From NCBI GenBank assembly GCA_030832365.1, contig JAURJF010000019.1:1-15797 (forward strand): 15,797 bases of DNA, written 5' to 3'. Source of the DNA: Candidatus Nanopelagicales bacterium (GTDB lineage: Bacteria > Actinomycetota > Actinomycetes > Nanopelagicales > Nanopelagicaceae). This document shows, in pieces, positions 5,275 through 13,718 of this stretch (its first letter is position 1; the number at the start of each line of letters is the position of its first letter). The position numbers and the translations under genes are program-made. The notes beneath the pieces were generated by a model. The model saw only the letters and a program-made list of their open reading frames with translations. It did no database searches and had not been told where the DNA came from.

Positions 5275-7956
5275 CTAGGCAGCTCCATGGCAGCGTTTAT
5301 ATTTCTTTCCAGAACCACATGGGCATGGTGAATTTCTAGATACTCCACCATTCGCTGCCTGCGGAGAGTTTGAAACCTGGCCACTCTCACTTGGCGATGA
5401 GTAACGAAGCTCTCGCTTTGGAGCAGCTGGAGTCACACCCTTTGCTTCAACGTGTTCATTTTCAACCTTGACTTCAACATTGAATAAGAATCCAACTAGC
5501 TCTTCTTTAATCGCATCCATCATCGCAGAAAATAGTTCATATCCTTCTTTCTGATACTCAACAAGTGGATCTCGCTGCGCCATAGCGCGAAGACCAATTC
5601 CCTCTTGGAGATAATCCATCTCATAGAGATGCTCGCGCCACTTTCTATCTAATACAGAGAGGAGAATCTTTCGCTCAAGTTCTCTCAGAACTTCAGCTCC
5701 TAGATCTTGCTCACGTTTTGCATAGGCAGCAAAGATGTCATCTAAGACTTTAGCGCTAAGGAAATCATTATCTAAGCCAGTTCTGCCGCCTACTTCAGCT
5801 TCAATATCTTCGACTTTAAATGAGATTGGATAGGTTGCTTTAAGGGCGGTCCAAAGTTGATCTAAGTCCCACTCTTCAGGAAATCCTTCATTAGTAGCTG
5901 CTCCTACATAACCGCGAATAGTGTCTTCAATAAATACAGTGACCTGCTCTTTAATATCAGCGCCCTCTAATACTTCACGTCTCTCGCGATAGATAACCTC
6001 GCGCTGACGGTTCATCACATCGTCATATTTAAGAACGTTTTTACGCATCTCAAAGTTCTGTGATTCAACTTGAGTCTGCGCTGATTTAATGGCATTGGTA
6101 ACCATCTTTGATTCAATCGGCGTATCTTCTGGAATGCCTGCAGCGCTTAAGAAACGCTCGACAAGAGCTGAATTAAACCTACGCATCAATTCATCTTGAA
6201 GTGAGAGATAAAAACGAGATTCTCCAGGATCTCCCTGACGACCAGATCGGCCGCGGAGCTGATTATCGATACGACGTGACTCATGTCGCTCAGTTCCCAG
6301 AACATAGAGCCCGCCAAGTTCAACTACTTCATCATGACCCTTGGAGACTGCAGCTTTCTGTCTCTCAATCTCTGCTGGCCACATCGCTTCATACTCTTTA
6401 GGGTTTTCAACTGGTGAAAATCCTTGGCGTTGTAATTCATAATCAGCCATAAATTCTGGGTTTCCACCAAGCATGATGTCAGTTCCACGACCTGCCATAT
6501 TTGTTGAAACCGTAACTGCTCCAACCGTTCCTGCTCTTGCGATAATGGCAGCTTCGCGTTCATGCTGTTTAGCATTTAATACTTCATGAGGTATGCCCTT
6601 GCGCCTAAGAGCGCTAGAGAGAACCTCGGACTTTTCAACGCTAACTGTTCCAACCAATACTGGTTGTCCCCTTCGATGGCGCTCGGCAATATCGTTAGCT
6701 ACAGCCTCAAACTTGGCATCCTCTGTCTTATAAACCAGATCTGATAGGTCAAGTCTTTGCATGACTTTATTAGTTGGAATCGGAATTACTCCAAGTTTAT
6801 AGATCTGCATAAATTCTGAAGCTTCAGTCATTGCTGTACCAGTCATACCAGCTAATTTGTCATACATACGGAAGTAGTTCTGTAAGGTTATTGTGGCTAA
6901 GGTCTGGTTTTCATCTTTGATCTCAACCCGCTCTTTTGCTTCAAGTGCTTGATGTAGACCTTCGCTATAGCGACGGCCAGAGAGAACTCGACCGGTATGT
7001 TCATCAACAATTAAAAGCTCTCCGCTCATGATCACATAGTCTTTATCACGCTTAAAGAGCTCTTTAGCTTTAATGGCATTATTTAAATACCCAATCATTG
7101 GGGTATTTACCGCTTCATAGAGATTTTCAATACCGAGTAGCTCTTCTACCTTTGAAACTCCAGCATCAAGAATTCCAGTGTTGCGCTTCTTTTCATCAAC
7201 TTCATAATGCTCACCACGGGTTAAGCGTGCGGCAATGTTGGCAAATTCTTGATACCACTTTGTTGCCTTATCAGCAGGTCCACTAATAATCAGAGGAGTT
7301 CTAGCTTCATCAATTAAAATTGAGTCAACTTCATCGACTATGGCATAGTTATGTTCGCGCTGCACACAATCAACTAGGTTCCAAGCCATATTGTCTCGAA
7401 GATAATCAAAACCAAACTCATTATTTGTTCCATAGGTAATATCACAGTTATATTGTTCGCGCCGCTCTGCTGGACTCATTGAAGCCAGAATTACTCCAAC
7501 TTTTAACCCTAAGAATCTATGGATACGTCCCATCCACTCGCTATCACGCTCTGCTAGATAATCATTGGTAGTAATAATGTGAACACCCAAGCCAGTTAGC
7601 GCATTTAGGTATGAAGGAAGAGTTGCAACCAGAGTCTTTCCTTCGCCAGTTCGCATCTCTGCAATATTTCCACGGTGAAGTGCTGCTCCTCCCATGATCT
7701 GAACGTCATAGTGGCGCTGTCCCAGTGTTCGCTTTGATGCCTCCCTAACCAGAGCAAATGCTTCTGGAAGAAGGTCATCTAACTCTTCTCCTCGCGCAAG
7801 ACGTGATTTGAAAGCATCGGTCATAGCCCGTAGCTGCTCATCACTCATCGCGATATAAGTTGCCTCATGTGAGTTAACAAGACCAGCAATCTTTTCCAAT
7901 TGCTTAAGCGCGCGCCCTTCGCCGGCGCGCAGAATCTTGTCGAGAATTGCTACCAC
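5275..7956 (-). CDS. secA: Preprotein translocase ATPase SecA
   Basis: SecA is the ATP-driven motor that pushes unfolded preproteins through the SecYEG channel at the inner face of the membrane. The 893-residue protein is full length. Walker A MRTGEGKT lies at 101-108, and DEVD (208-211) within VDEVDSILIDEARTPL is Walker B/motif II. GMTGTA and GTERHESRRID mark the second nucleotide-binding fold, and LRGRSGRQGDPG is motif VI. The helical scaffold and wing follow, and the C-terminal zinc motif CPCGSGKKYKRCH has Cys878, Cys880, Cys889 and His890, which bind SecB or ribosomes in other bacteria. The start is GTG at 7956-7954, supported by GGAAGG seven bases upstream; the N-terminus VAILDKILRAGEG matches the family. 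It is the last gene of the mtrAB-comF-secA series, 31 bases after comF; the hpf gene usually found between them is absent. Confidence 0.98.
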   Translation of the reverse strand: MVAILDKILRAGEGRALKQLEKIAGLVNSHEATYIAMSDEQLRAMTDAFKSRLARGEELDDLLPEAFALVREASKRTLGQRHYDVQIMGGAALHRGNIAEMRTGEGKTLVATLPSYLNALTGLGVHIITTNDYLAERDSEWMGRIHRFLGLKVGVILASMSPAERREQYNCDITYGTNNEFGFDYLRDNMAWNLVDCVQREHNYAIVDEVDSILIDEARTPLIISGPADKATKWYQEFANIAARLTRGEHYEVDEKKRNTGILDAGVSKVEELLGIENLYEAVNTPMIGYLNNAIKAKELFKRDKDYVIMSGELLIVDEHTGRVLSGRRYSEGLHQALEAKERVEIKDENQTLATITLQNYFRMYDKLAGMTGTAMTEASEFMQIYKLGVIPIPTNKVMQRLDLSDLVYKTEDAKFEAVANDIAERHRRGQPVLVGTVSVEKSEVLSSALRRKGIPHEVLNAKQHEREAAIIARAGTVGAVTVSTNMAGRGTDIMLGGNPEFMADYELQRQGFSPVENPKEYEAMWPAEIERQKAAVSKGHDEVVELGGLYVLGTERHESRRIDNQLRGRSGRQGDPGESRFYLSLQDELMRRFNSALVERFLSAAGIPEDTPIESKMVTNAIKSAQTQVESQNFEMRKNVLKYDDVMNRQREVIYRERREVLEGADIKEQVTVFIEDTIRGYVGAATNEGFPEEWDLDQLWTALKATYPISFKVEDIEAEVGGRTGLDNDFLSAKVLDDIFAAYAKREQDLGAEVLRELERKILLSVLDRKWREHLYEMDYLQEGIGLRAMAQRDPLVEYQKEGYELFSAMMDAIKEELVGFLFNVEVKVENEHVEAKGVTPAAPKRELRYSSPSESGQVSNSPQAANGGVSRNSPCPCGSGKKYKRCHGAA

Positions 7957-7963
7957 GGATCAA

Positions 7964-7969
7964 CCTTCC
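7964..7969 (-). promoter_or_regulatory. Ribosome binding site of secA
   Basis: GGAAGG on the minus strand, seven bases before the GTG, decides the secA start. The AGG part can pair with CCT just upstream (AACCT, eight-base loop, AGGTT), a short five-pair stem that could weakly mask the site. Confidence 0.5.
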
Positions 7970-7987
7970 ACTTGAGGTTCTAGGGCT

Positions 7988-8692
7988 CTATCGTATTAGT
8001 AGGCGGTGGGCTGACGCACATACCGTTGCTGCGCCCAAAACTGTCAGATTTCTCTCCCTTAAAGCCCAGAAAGCGCTATATAACGTAGCCCCGGTGGTCA
8101 ATACATCATCTATTAGCAAGATTGGTCTTTCCATTACTAAGTCATCACTTCTAAGCCTAAAGGCGCCTGCCATATTGCTCTGGCGCGCAGTGTAGGAAAG
8201 TTCGCTCTGATCTCTAACCATCTTATGATGAATTAAAAGTTCCTTCCAGCGCCAGCGCACTCCATTTTTATTCATCTGCAACTCTACTAATTTATCAAGG
8301 ATTGGATGGAGAAAGGATTCACCTCTTCTTCTTATCGCAGATTTACTTGAAGGAATTGGAACTAGTAGAGAGCGAGAAATGCTTAGCGCTGGATTATCTG
8401 ATTCAAATTTCTCCAAAGCAGCACTTAGCGCAGATGCCATCCAATACTGTGCTATTCGATTTCTATTCTCTTTGGCTTGAATTACTACTCTGGAGCTTGC
8501 TGCGTTATAGGCAAGCGTTGAGTTAACTGCAAGGCCTCTGACATATCGCCTCTGCACTGGAGCAAGCCAGAGCTGCTGACAATTTGAACAAAGGGCTGCA
8601 AACTCATTTTGGCAGTAAATACAAATCTTTGGAAACACTAGTGAACTTAGAGCTTGAAATATTCCTTTATCTTTGTCATCATCAAGTGTCAC
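7988..8692 (-). CDS. comF: ComF-family protein (zinc ribbon plus phosphoribosyltransferase-like domain)
   Basis: ComF proteins take part in DNA uptake during natural transformation, acting at the cytoplasmic side on incoming single-stranded DNA; many have unknown roles outside competence. The 234-residue product has an N-terminal zinc finger with Cys24, Cys27, Cys35 and Cys38. The phosphoribosyltransferase fold follows: VPIPSS, the RRRGES loop and the PRPP-binding motif ILLIDDVLTTGATL at about 191-204. All signature residues are intact. The start is uncertain: the GTG at 8692-8690 gives a normal N-terminus, but no good ribosome binding site precedes it and an out-of-frame ATG lies just upstream. 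It follows mtrB by 45 bases and precedes secA by 31, the conserved actinobacterial order minus lpqB and hpf. Confidence 0.9.
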   Translation of the reverse strand: MTLDDDKDKGIFQALSSLVFPKICIYCQNEFAALCSNCQQLWLAPVQRRYVRGLAVNSTLAYNAASSRVVIQAKENRNRIAQYWMASALSAALEKFESDNPALSISRSLLVPIPSSKSAIRRRGESFLHPILDKLVELQMNKNGVRWRWKELLIHHKMVRDQSELSYTARQSNMAGAFRLRSDDLVMERPILLIDDVLTTGATLYSAFWALRERNLTVLGAATVCASAHRLLIR

Positions 8693-8737
8693 TTAGCCAT
8701 TATTAGCAAATAAGTAAAGAATTAATCATTTGGAACT

Positions 8738-10276
8738 TTAATATGTGGGTAACTCACCTATGGGAACTTCAATGATTGGTTGATCTTGAGTTAAAGGAAG
8801 AGTTAAAACAAATTGTGAACCAGCACCTAGCTCTGACCAGAGCTGGATATCTCCACCATGAAGATTTGCATCCTCTCTAGCAATTGATAGGCCAAGCCCA
8901 ATTCCACCTCTAATACGAGAGCGGGAAGGATCTGCTCGCCAGAAACGATCAAAGACTCGCTCGAGGTGATGGGTAGCAATGCCAACTCCATAATCCCTAA
9001 CTGCTATCGAAATTGCGCTCTGACTATCTTTAATTGTTAAATCCACAGGATTGCCTTCAGCATGATCGATGGCATTTCCCAATAGATTTCGCATAATCCG
9101 CTCAATGCGGCGAGAATCCCCATCAATTAAGAGCTCTTCTTGGGGGGCATCGATTCGAATCTTCACATCTCTTTGCTTAGCATCCATCGCTAAATCTTCA
9201 ACACAGCGATTAACTAATTTAGTAATGTCAATTCTTGAAAGCGAGAGAGTGGCAACTTGAGCATCAAAGCGACTGACTTCCAATAGATCAGTTAATAGCT
9301 CTTCAAAACGATCAATCTGAGAGAGCAGAAGTTCAGCACTCCTTGCAATAGTTGGATCAAATCCCTCTCTTGCTGCATAGATTACATCAGATGCCATACG
9401 GATAGTTGTCAGGGGTGTACGTAGCTCATGAGAAACATCAGAGACAAATCGCTGCTGCAATCTGGAAAGATTCTCTAGACGAGTAATCTGCTTTGCAAGA
9501 GTATCTGCCATATTATTAAAAGCAGTGCCAAGCCTGGCAACTTCATCGCTTCCTTTAACTTGCATCCTCTTTAATAGGTCGCCAGAAGATAATTGCTCAG
9601 CTACTTCAGCGGCATATCTAACTGGCTTAATTACTTGTCTTAGAACCACTGAGGCGATAACCATAATCAAGGCCATCAGAAGAAGTCCTGTGCCCCACAT
9701 CGAACGACCAATTAGATCAATAGTTTGCTGTTGTGATGCAAAGTCAAAGAGGACATACATTTCATATCGACCTACAGGCTTAATATCTATGCGATGTCCA
9801 ACAGCAACTCCAGCAACACTTTCACCGTTGAAATACTGCAAGTTGGTGCGCTGCCAATGAATCTCATCATCTCCTATGACAAGCTTTCTTAGCTCGCTTG
9901 GAATTGATGAAGGTTCTAAAAAGTTTGAAGTTGATCTTGAGGGAATTCCAGCAACTCTCTTGCCACTAGTACTAAGAAGTGCAATCTCTCGACCAGAGGC
10001 CTTGGCGCTGACATTAGTTGATTTCACAATCTCATCAACGATTGTTTTGTAATTGGTATTGTTGTTAAGGCTGCCTATCAAGAAGCGGTAATCAGCATAT
10101 TGAATTGCCGCCTCTCCTTCAGAGATTGCTGCTGAAATCTTCTCCTCGATAATGCCGTCAGAGATGCGGTTATAGAGATTTGAGCCAAGAAAATAAATTA
10201 AAGCAATTGAGATAATGCTTGAGACAGAGAAGACTTTTCTAAATAGAGAGGTTCGAAAGTATTCGCTTATCTTCAC
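8738..10276 (-). CDS. mtrB: MtrB sensor histidine kinase
   Basis: MtrB is the membrane kinase that phosphorylates MtrA and in actinobacteria couples envelope and septum status to cell division, osmotic response and chromosome replication. The 512-residue protein has a first membrane segment at about 17-32, an extracytoplasmic sensor at about 33-190, a second membrane segment at 192-215 and a HAMP linker at 213-268. The HisKA domain has His283 in SDVSHELRTPL. The ATPase domain has the N box around NAIDHA (401-406), G1 RDYGVGI (427-433), the F box FDRFWRADP and G2 GGIGLGLSIA (457-466). The start is GTG at 10276-10274, 12 bases after the mtrA stop, with AGAGG upstream. lpqB, whose lipoprotein product modulates MtrB in mycobacteria and normally follows it, is absent here. 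All kinase motifs are intact. Confidence 0.95.
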   Translation of the reverse strand: MKISEYFRTSLFRKVFSVSSIISIALIYFLGSNLYNRISDGIIEEKISAAISEGEAAIQYADYRFLIGSLNNNTNYKTIVDEIVKSTNVSAKASGREIALLSTSGKRVAGIPSRSTSNFLEPSSIPSELRKLVIGDDEIHWQRTNLQYFNGESVAGVAVGHRIDIKPVGRYEMYVLFDFASQQQTIDLIGRSMWGTGLLLMALIMVIASVVLRQVIKPVRYAAEVAEQLSSGDLLKRMQVKGSDEVARLGTAFNNMADTLAKQITRLENLSRLQQRFVSDVSHELRTPLTTIRMASDVIYAAREGFDPTIARSAELLLSQIDRFEELLTDLLEVSRFDAQVATLSLSRIDITKLVNRCVEDLAMDAKQRDVKIRIDAPQEELLIDGDSRRIERIMRNLLGNAIDHAEGNPVDLTIKDSQSAISIAVRDYGVGIATHHLERVFDRFWRADPSRSRIRGGIGLGLSIAREDANLHGGDIQLWSELGAGSQFVLTLPLTQDQPIIEVPIGELPTY

Positions 10277-10288
10277 TTGGCAGAGCCT

Positions 10289-10978
10289 CTAACTTCTATT
10301 ACCTGGGGCGCCTGCCTTATAGCCAATGCCGCGAACGGTGCCGATTATGGTGGGAGTTTCGGGGTCATGCTCAATCTTGGCGCGCAGCCTTTGAATATGA
10401 ACATTAACTAAGCGAGTATCAGTTGAGTGGCGATAACCCCAGACTTCACCAAGGAGAGCTTCTCTCGTAAATACTCTTCCTGGCTCTTTAGCTAGCGATA
10501 CTAAGAGATCAAATTCAAGGCGAGTTAAAGGAATCTCTTTTCCTGCTCGAGTTACAGTGTGCTCCACAATATCAATTGCTAAATCACCGATAGTTAAGGT
10601 GCTAGAGATTTCTCCACTTGCTCTTCGTAGTCTGGTTCTAATTCGCGCCACTAACTCTGATGGTTTAAATGGCTTGACCATATAATCATCAGCGCCTGCT
10701 TCAAGCCCTCGAACTATGTCATGGGTATCACTCTTTGCAGTGAGCATCACGATTGGTACACGCATAGAGTGTTTACGAATTTCTTTACATACTTCAATTC
10801 CATCTAGGCCAGGAAGCATGATGTCTAGCAATACTAAATCTGGCGGATTATTGCGAAATACCTCAAGTACTTCATCGCCCCTACTAACTAGGTCGACTTC
10901 AATACCTACGCCATTTAAAACAATTCCCAACATTTCGGCAAGGTCTTGATCGTCATCAACGACCATTACCGAAGTCAT
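10289..10978 (-). CDS. mtrA: MtrA response regulator (OmpR/PhoB family)
   Basis: MtrA is the DNA-binding partner of MtrB and an essential regulator of cell division and wall genes in several actinobacteria. The 229 residues comprise a receiver domain (1-118), with acidic pocket VDDD at 7-10, phosphoacceptor Asp52 in LLDIMLPG, Thr80 and Lys102, followed by a winged-helix domain (about 127-222) with the recognition region RLVNVHIQRLRAKIE and the wing GTVRGIGYKAG. The ATG at 10978 overlaps the ahcY stop as TAATG, so its translation is probably coupled to ahcY. mtrB follows after 12 bases. There is little room for a private promoter, so expression would depend on a promoter upstream or inside ahcY. 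Confidence 0.96.
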   Translation of the reverse strand: MTSVMVVDDDQDLAEMLGIVLNGVGIEVDLVSRGDEVLEVFRNNPPDLVLLDIMLPGLDGIEVCKEIRKHSMRVPIVMLTAKSDTHDIVRGLEAGADDYMVKPFKPSELVARIRTRLRRASGEISSTLTIGDLAIDIVEHTVTRAGKEIPLTRLEFDLLVSLAKEPGRVFTREALLGEVWGYRHSTDTRLVNVHIQRLRAKIEHDPETPTIIGTVRGIGYKAGAPGNRS

Positions 10979-12258
10979 TAGCTACCGTGCTTCCAAGAGT
11001 TTAGATATTCATTCTGGATTGGGGTCAAAGTGTCAATCGTTGCACCCATTGACTTCAATTTAAGGAGTGCAACTTCTTTATCAATTTCAACTGGAACCAT
11101 ATGAACTCCGGCGCCAAGCCCCTTTGCGCTCTTAACTAACCACTCAGCGGTGAGAGCCTGATCAGAAAATGACATATCCATTACGACAGCAGGGTGACCT
11201 TCAGCAGCGCCTAGATTTACGAGACGGCCTTCAGCAATAAGAAGGACTCTTCGACCATTTCCAAGTAAATACTCATCGGTTTGATGGCGAATCTTTGGGT
11301 TCTTCTGTGAATTCTTCTCAAGCCACTCCACATCAATCTCAATATCAAAGTGACCAGCATTGGCCAAGATTGCTCCATCTTTCATCACCTGGAAGTGCTC
11401 TGCTGCAATAACGGTGCGATTGCCAGTAACAGTAATGAAAATATCTCCCACTTTTGCTGCCTCTGCAATCGGCATAACGCGATAGCCCTGCATGAGGGCA
11501 TCAAGTGCTTTAGTTGGATCAATCTCAGTTATTACAACTTCAGCGCCCATTCCTCTAGCGCGCTCTGCCACTCCCTTGCCGCAATAACCAAAACCGGCAA
11601 CAACAAATATTTTGCCAGCAATTAATTGATTTGTGGCCCGAAAGATTGCATCCATTGTTGATTGCCCGGTGCCATAGCGGTTATCAAACATGTGCTTGGT
11701 ATCAGTGTCATTAACAGCAATCATTGGGAAAGTTAGCGCGCCATCTTTTGCCATCTGCTGAAGACGAATCACTCCAGTAGTTGTCTCCTCACATCCTCCA
11801 GTGATATTTGGAAGTAGTTCAGTTCTTGTGGTGTGCAGGGTATTTACTAAGTCACATCCATCATCAAAGACTTGGTGAGGTTCAATATCAAGGGCAGCAT
11901 TAATATGCGAGTAATAACCTTCGCGATCAACTGCGTTTCTGGCAAATACGCTAATTCCATATTCATAAACCAGAGCAGCTGCAGTGTCATCTTGTGTTGA
12001 GAGTGGATTAGAGGCACATAGCGCAAGCTCTGCCCCTCCAGCTTTTAGGGTTCTCATCAGATTGGCAGTCTCAGTTGTTACATGCATGCATGCAGCAAAG
12101 CGAACACCTTTAAATGGCTGTTCCTTCTCAAATCGCTCTCTAATCTGGGCAAGTACTGGCATATTTCGCTCAGCCCATTCAATCCGCTTCTTTCCTTCGG
12201 CTGCAAGTGAAGCATTAGCAATGTCATGTTTTGGCGTGGTCATAGTTGTTGGATTCAC
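10978..12258 (-). CDS. ahcY: S-adenosylhomocysteine hydrolase, short (archaeal/Thermotoga-like) type
   Basis: This NAD-dependent enzyme splits S-adenosylhomocysteine to adenosine and homocysteine, relieving product inhibition of methyltransferases in the methyl cycle. Visible residues are His59 in CMHVTTETA, NPLSTQDD (84-91), Asp132/Asp133, Glu157 in GGCEETTTGV, Lys188 and Asp192 in the KHMFDN segment, the Rossmann motif GFGYCGKG (222-229) and Glu245 for the NAD ribose. At 426 residues it is about 60 shorter than the usual actinobacterial enzyme (about 485-495). It lacks the C-terminal Tyr-rich tail of that form and has YGTGQS where the long form has YGCRES. This matches the short type known from Thermotoga and archaea. 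The GTG start at 12258 has AGGAGAG about eight bases upstream, which favours it over the ATG five codons later. It is coupled to mtrA by TAATG and lies 53 bases after manB. Confidence 0.93.
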   Translation of the reverse strand: MNPTTMTTPKHDIANASLAAEGKKRIEWAERNMPVLAQIRERFEKEQPFKGVRFAACMHVTTETANLMRTLKAGGAELALCASNPLSTQDDTAAALVYEYGISVFARNAVDREGYYSHINAALDIEPHQVFDDGCDLVNTLHTTRTELLPNITGGCEETTTGVIRLQQMAKDGALTFPMIAVNDTDTKHMFDNRYGTGQSTMDAIFRATNQLIAGKIFVVAGFGYCGKGVAERARGMGAEVVITEIDPTKALDALMQGYRVMPIAEAAKVGDIFITVTGNRTVIAAEHFQVMKDGAILANAGHFDIEIDVEWLEKNSQKNPKIRHQTDEYLLGNGRRVLLIAEGRLVNLGAAEGHPAVVMDMSFSDQALTAEWLVKSAKGLGAGVHMVPVEIDKEVALLKLKSMGATIDTLTPIQNEYLNSWKHGS

Positions 12259-12311
12259 TTAAATATCTCTCCTGATGGGTTTAGTGCTTGCCTCTGATTA
12301 GAAGGCGTAGT
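12259..12311 (-). promoter_or_regulatory. manB-ahcY spacer with strong ribosome binding site
   Basis: This 53-base spacer holds AGGAGAG before the ahcY GTG. I looked for an S-adenosylhomocysteine riboswitch and for a hairpin terminator and saw neither, so read-through from manB is likely. Confidence 0.45.
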
Positions 12312-13700
12312 TTACCCGTTTCCTATTAACTGCAAGACCAGATCTCGCATAGTAGCCATCTGCTCTGGGGTATCTGCCTCGACATTTAGCCTTAATAGCG
12401 GCTCAGTATTTGAAGACCTTAGGTTAAACCACCAATTCTTCGCGCTAACAGTCAGGCCATCAAGCTCGTCAAAAGTTAAGCCTGGCTCATAATCTTTAAA
12501 GTAAGAGTTGATCTTCTCTATCGCTTTGCCTTGATCAGCAACTGTTGTATTAATCTCGCCACTGAGGCTATATCGATTAAAACTCTGCATTAGCTCTGAT
12601 AGCTTCATCTGACTTTCAAGAAGCGCTGCAATTGCATGAAGAGCTGCAAGCATTCCAGAATCTGCTGACCAGAAGTGCTTGAAATAAAAATGCCCAGAAT
12701 GCTCTCCCCCAAATACAGCGCCTTTATCAGCCATCATCTGCTTTATATATGAGTGACCTACTCTGGAGCGAAGCGCTTTGCCGCCTGACTCATTAATTAC
12801 TTCAGGGACAGCTTTGGAAGAAATCAAGTTATAGATAATGGATGCGCCAGGATTTTTAATGAGTTCTCGTTTTGCAATTAGAGCAGTGAGCGCAGATGGT
12901 GATACTAGCTCTCCCTTTTCATCAACGAGGAAGCAACGATCGGCATCTCCATCAAATGCTAAACCTATATCTGAACCTTTCTGCTTCACTAAATTTTGTA
13001 GATCAACTAAGTTCTTAGGATCTATCGGATTTGCCTCATGATTTGGAAAGCTTCCATCTAAGTCAAAATAGATTCCATCAACTACCGCATTTATCTCTCG
13101 CATAACAGCAGGTGCGGTATGCCCTCCCATCCCATTTCCCGCATCAATTGCGATACGAAGCGGCCGTGATTGAAAATCTGGAGCAAAAGATTTCTCTGGA
13201 AAGAGTGAGAATAGGAATTTAACGTAATCAGCTAGTAAATCCTGGCTTCGCTCTTTTCCCATAGGGCGATTTGGAATGGGAAAGCCTTGAGCAATTGCCG
13301 ACTTAATCCAACCAAGCCCTGATTCTTGCCCAATTGGCTTAGCCCCACTTCTACATAGCTTTATTCCATTGTATTGCGCTGGATTATGGCTGGCAGTGAA
13401 CATCGCTCCAGGCATATTAAGCGCTCCCGATGCAAAATAAAGTTGATCAGTTGAGCAGAGCCCAATGCGAATTACATCAAGTCCTTGTGAGGTTATGCCA
13501 TCTGAAAATGCAGTTGCTAAATCAGGAGATGAAGGGCGCATATCCTCTCCAACAACGATTGTTGCTGGCTCACGCTCTCGTTCAATGAATTTAGCAAAGG
13601 CAATACCAAGTGCAAAAGTAAAGTCAACGCTTATCTCTTCATCAACTAGGCCGCGAATGTCATAGGCCTTAATTACTTTATCAAGCAGCTCTTGATCCAC
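12312..13700 (-). CDS. manB: Phosphomannomutase/phosphoglucomutase
   Basis: This alpha-D-phosphohexomutase interconverts the 6- and 1-phosphates of mannose and/or glucose, feeding GDP-mannose or other nucleotide sugars for surface polysaccharide and glycosylation. At 462 residues it has the full four-domain layout. The phosphoserine loop FTASHNP has Ser104, the metal loop AFDGDADRC has Asp250, Asp252 and Asp254, the sugar-specificity loop GGEHSGHFYF is at 331-340, and the phosphate-binding loop RSSNTEPLLRL is near the C-terminus. The GEHSGH loop is typical of the dual-specific ManB/PMM-PGM group, so both sugars are possible. The GTG start at 13700-13698 begins 18 bases after the DUF3499 stop, with a weak ribosome binding site. 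It lies in the same order (DUF3499 then manB) as in other actinobacteria. Confidence 0.95.
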   Translation of the reverse strand: MDQELLDKVIKAYDIRGLVDEEISVDFTFALGIAFAKFIEREREPATIVVGEDMRPSSPDLATAFSDGITSQGLDVIRIGLCSTDQLYFASGALNMPGAMFTASHNPAQYNGIKLCRSGAKPIGQESGLGWIKSAIAQGFPIPNRPMGKERSQDLLADYVKFLFSLFPEKSFAPDFQSRPLRIAIDAGNGMGGHTAPAVMREINAVVDGIYFDLDGSFPNHEANPIDPKNLVDLQNLVKQKGSDIGLAFDGDADRCFLVDEKGELVSPSALTALIAKRELIKNPGASIIYNLISSKAVPEVINESGGKALRSRVGHSYIKQMMADKGAVFGGEHSGHFYFKHFWSADSGMLAALHAIAALLESQMKLSELMQSFNRYSLSGEINTTVADQGKAIEKINSYFKDYEPGLTFDELDGLTVSAKNWWFNLRSSNTEPLLRLNVEADTPEQMATMRDLVLQLIGNG

Positions 13701-13718
13701 CTTTAAATCTTAGCGCTC

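Noticed and set aside
5264..5277. Terminator between convergent Rv3235-family gene and secA
   Set aside because: Only eight bases separate the stops and there is no hairpin or T run.
6324..6575. Minus-strand open frame of 83 codons inside secA
   Set aside because: It is an alternative frame of secA with no recognisable domain and no ribosome binding site.
12259..12311. S-adenosylhomocysteine riboswitch before ahcY
   Set aside because: The spacer is only 53 bases and has no pairing pattern or conserved sequence that I can match to that riboswitch; it contains only a good ribosome binding site.
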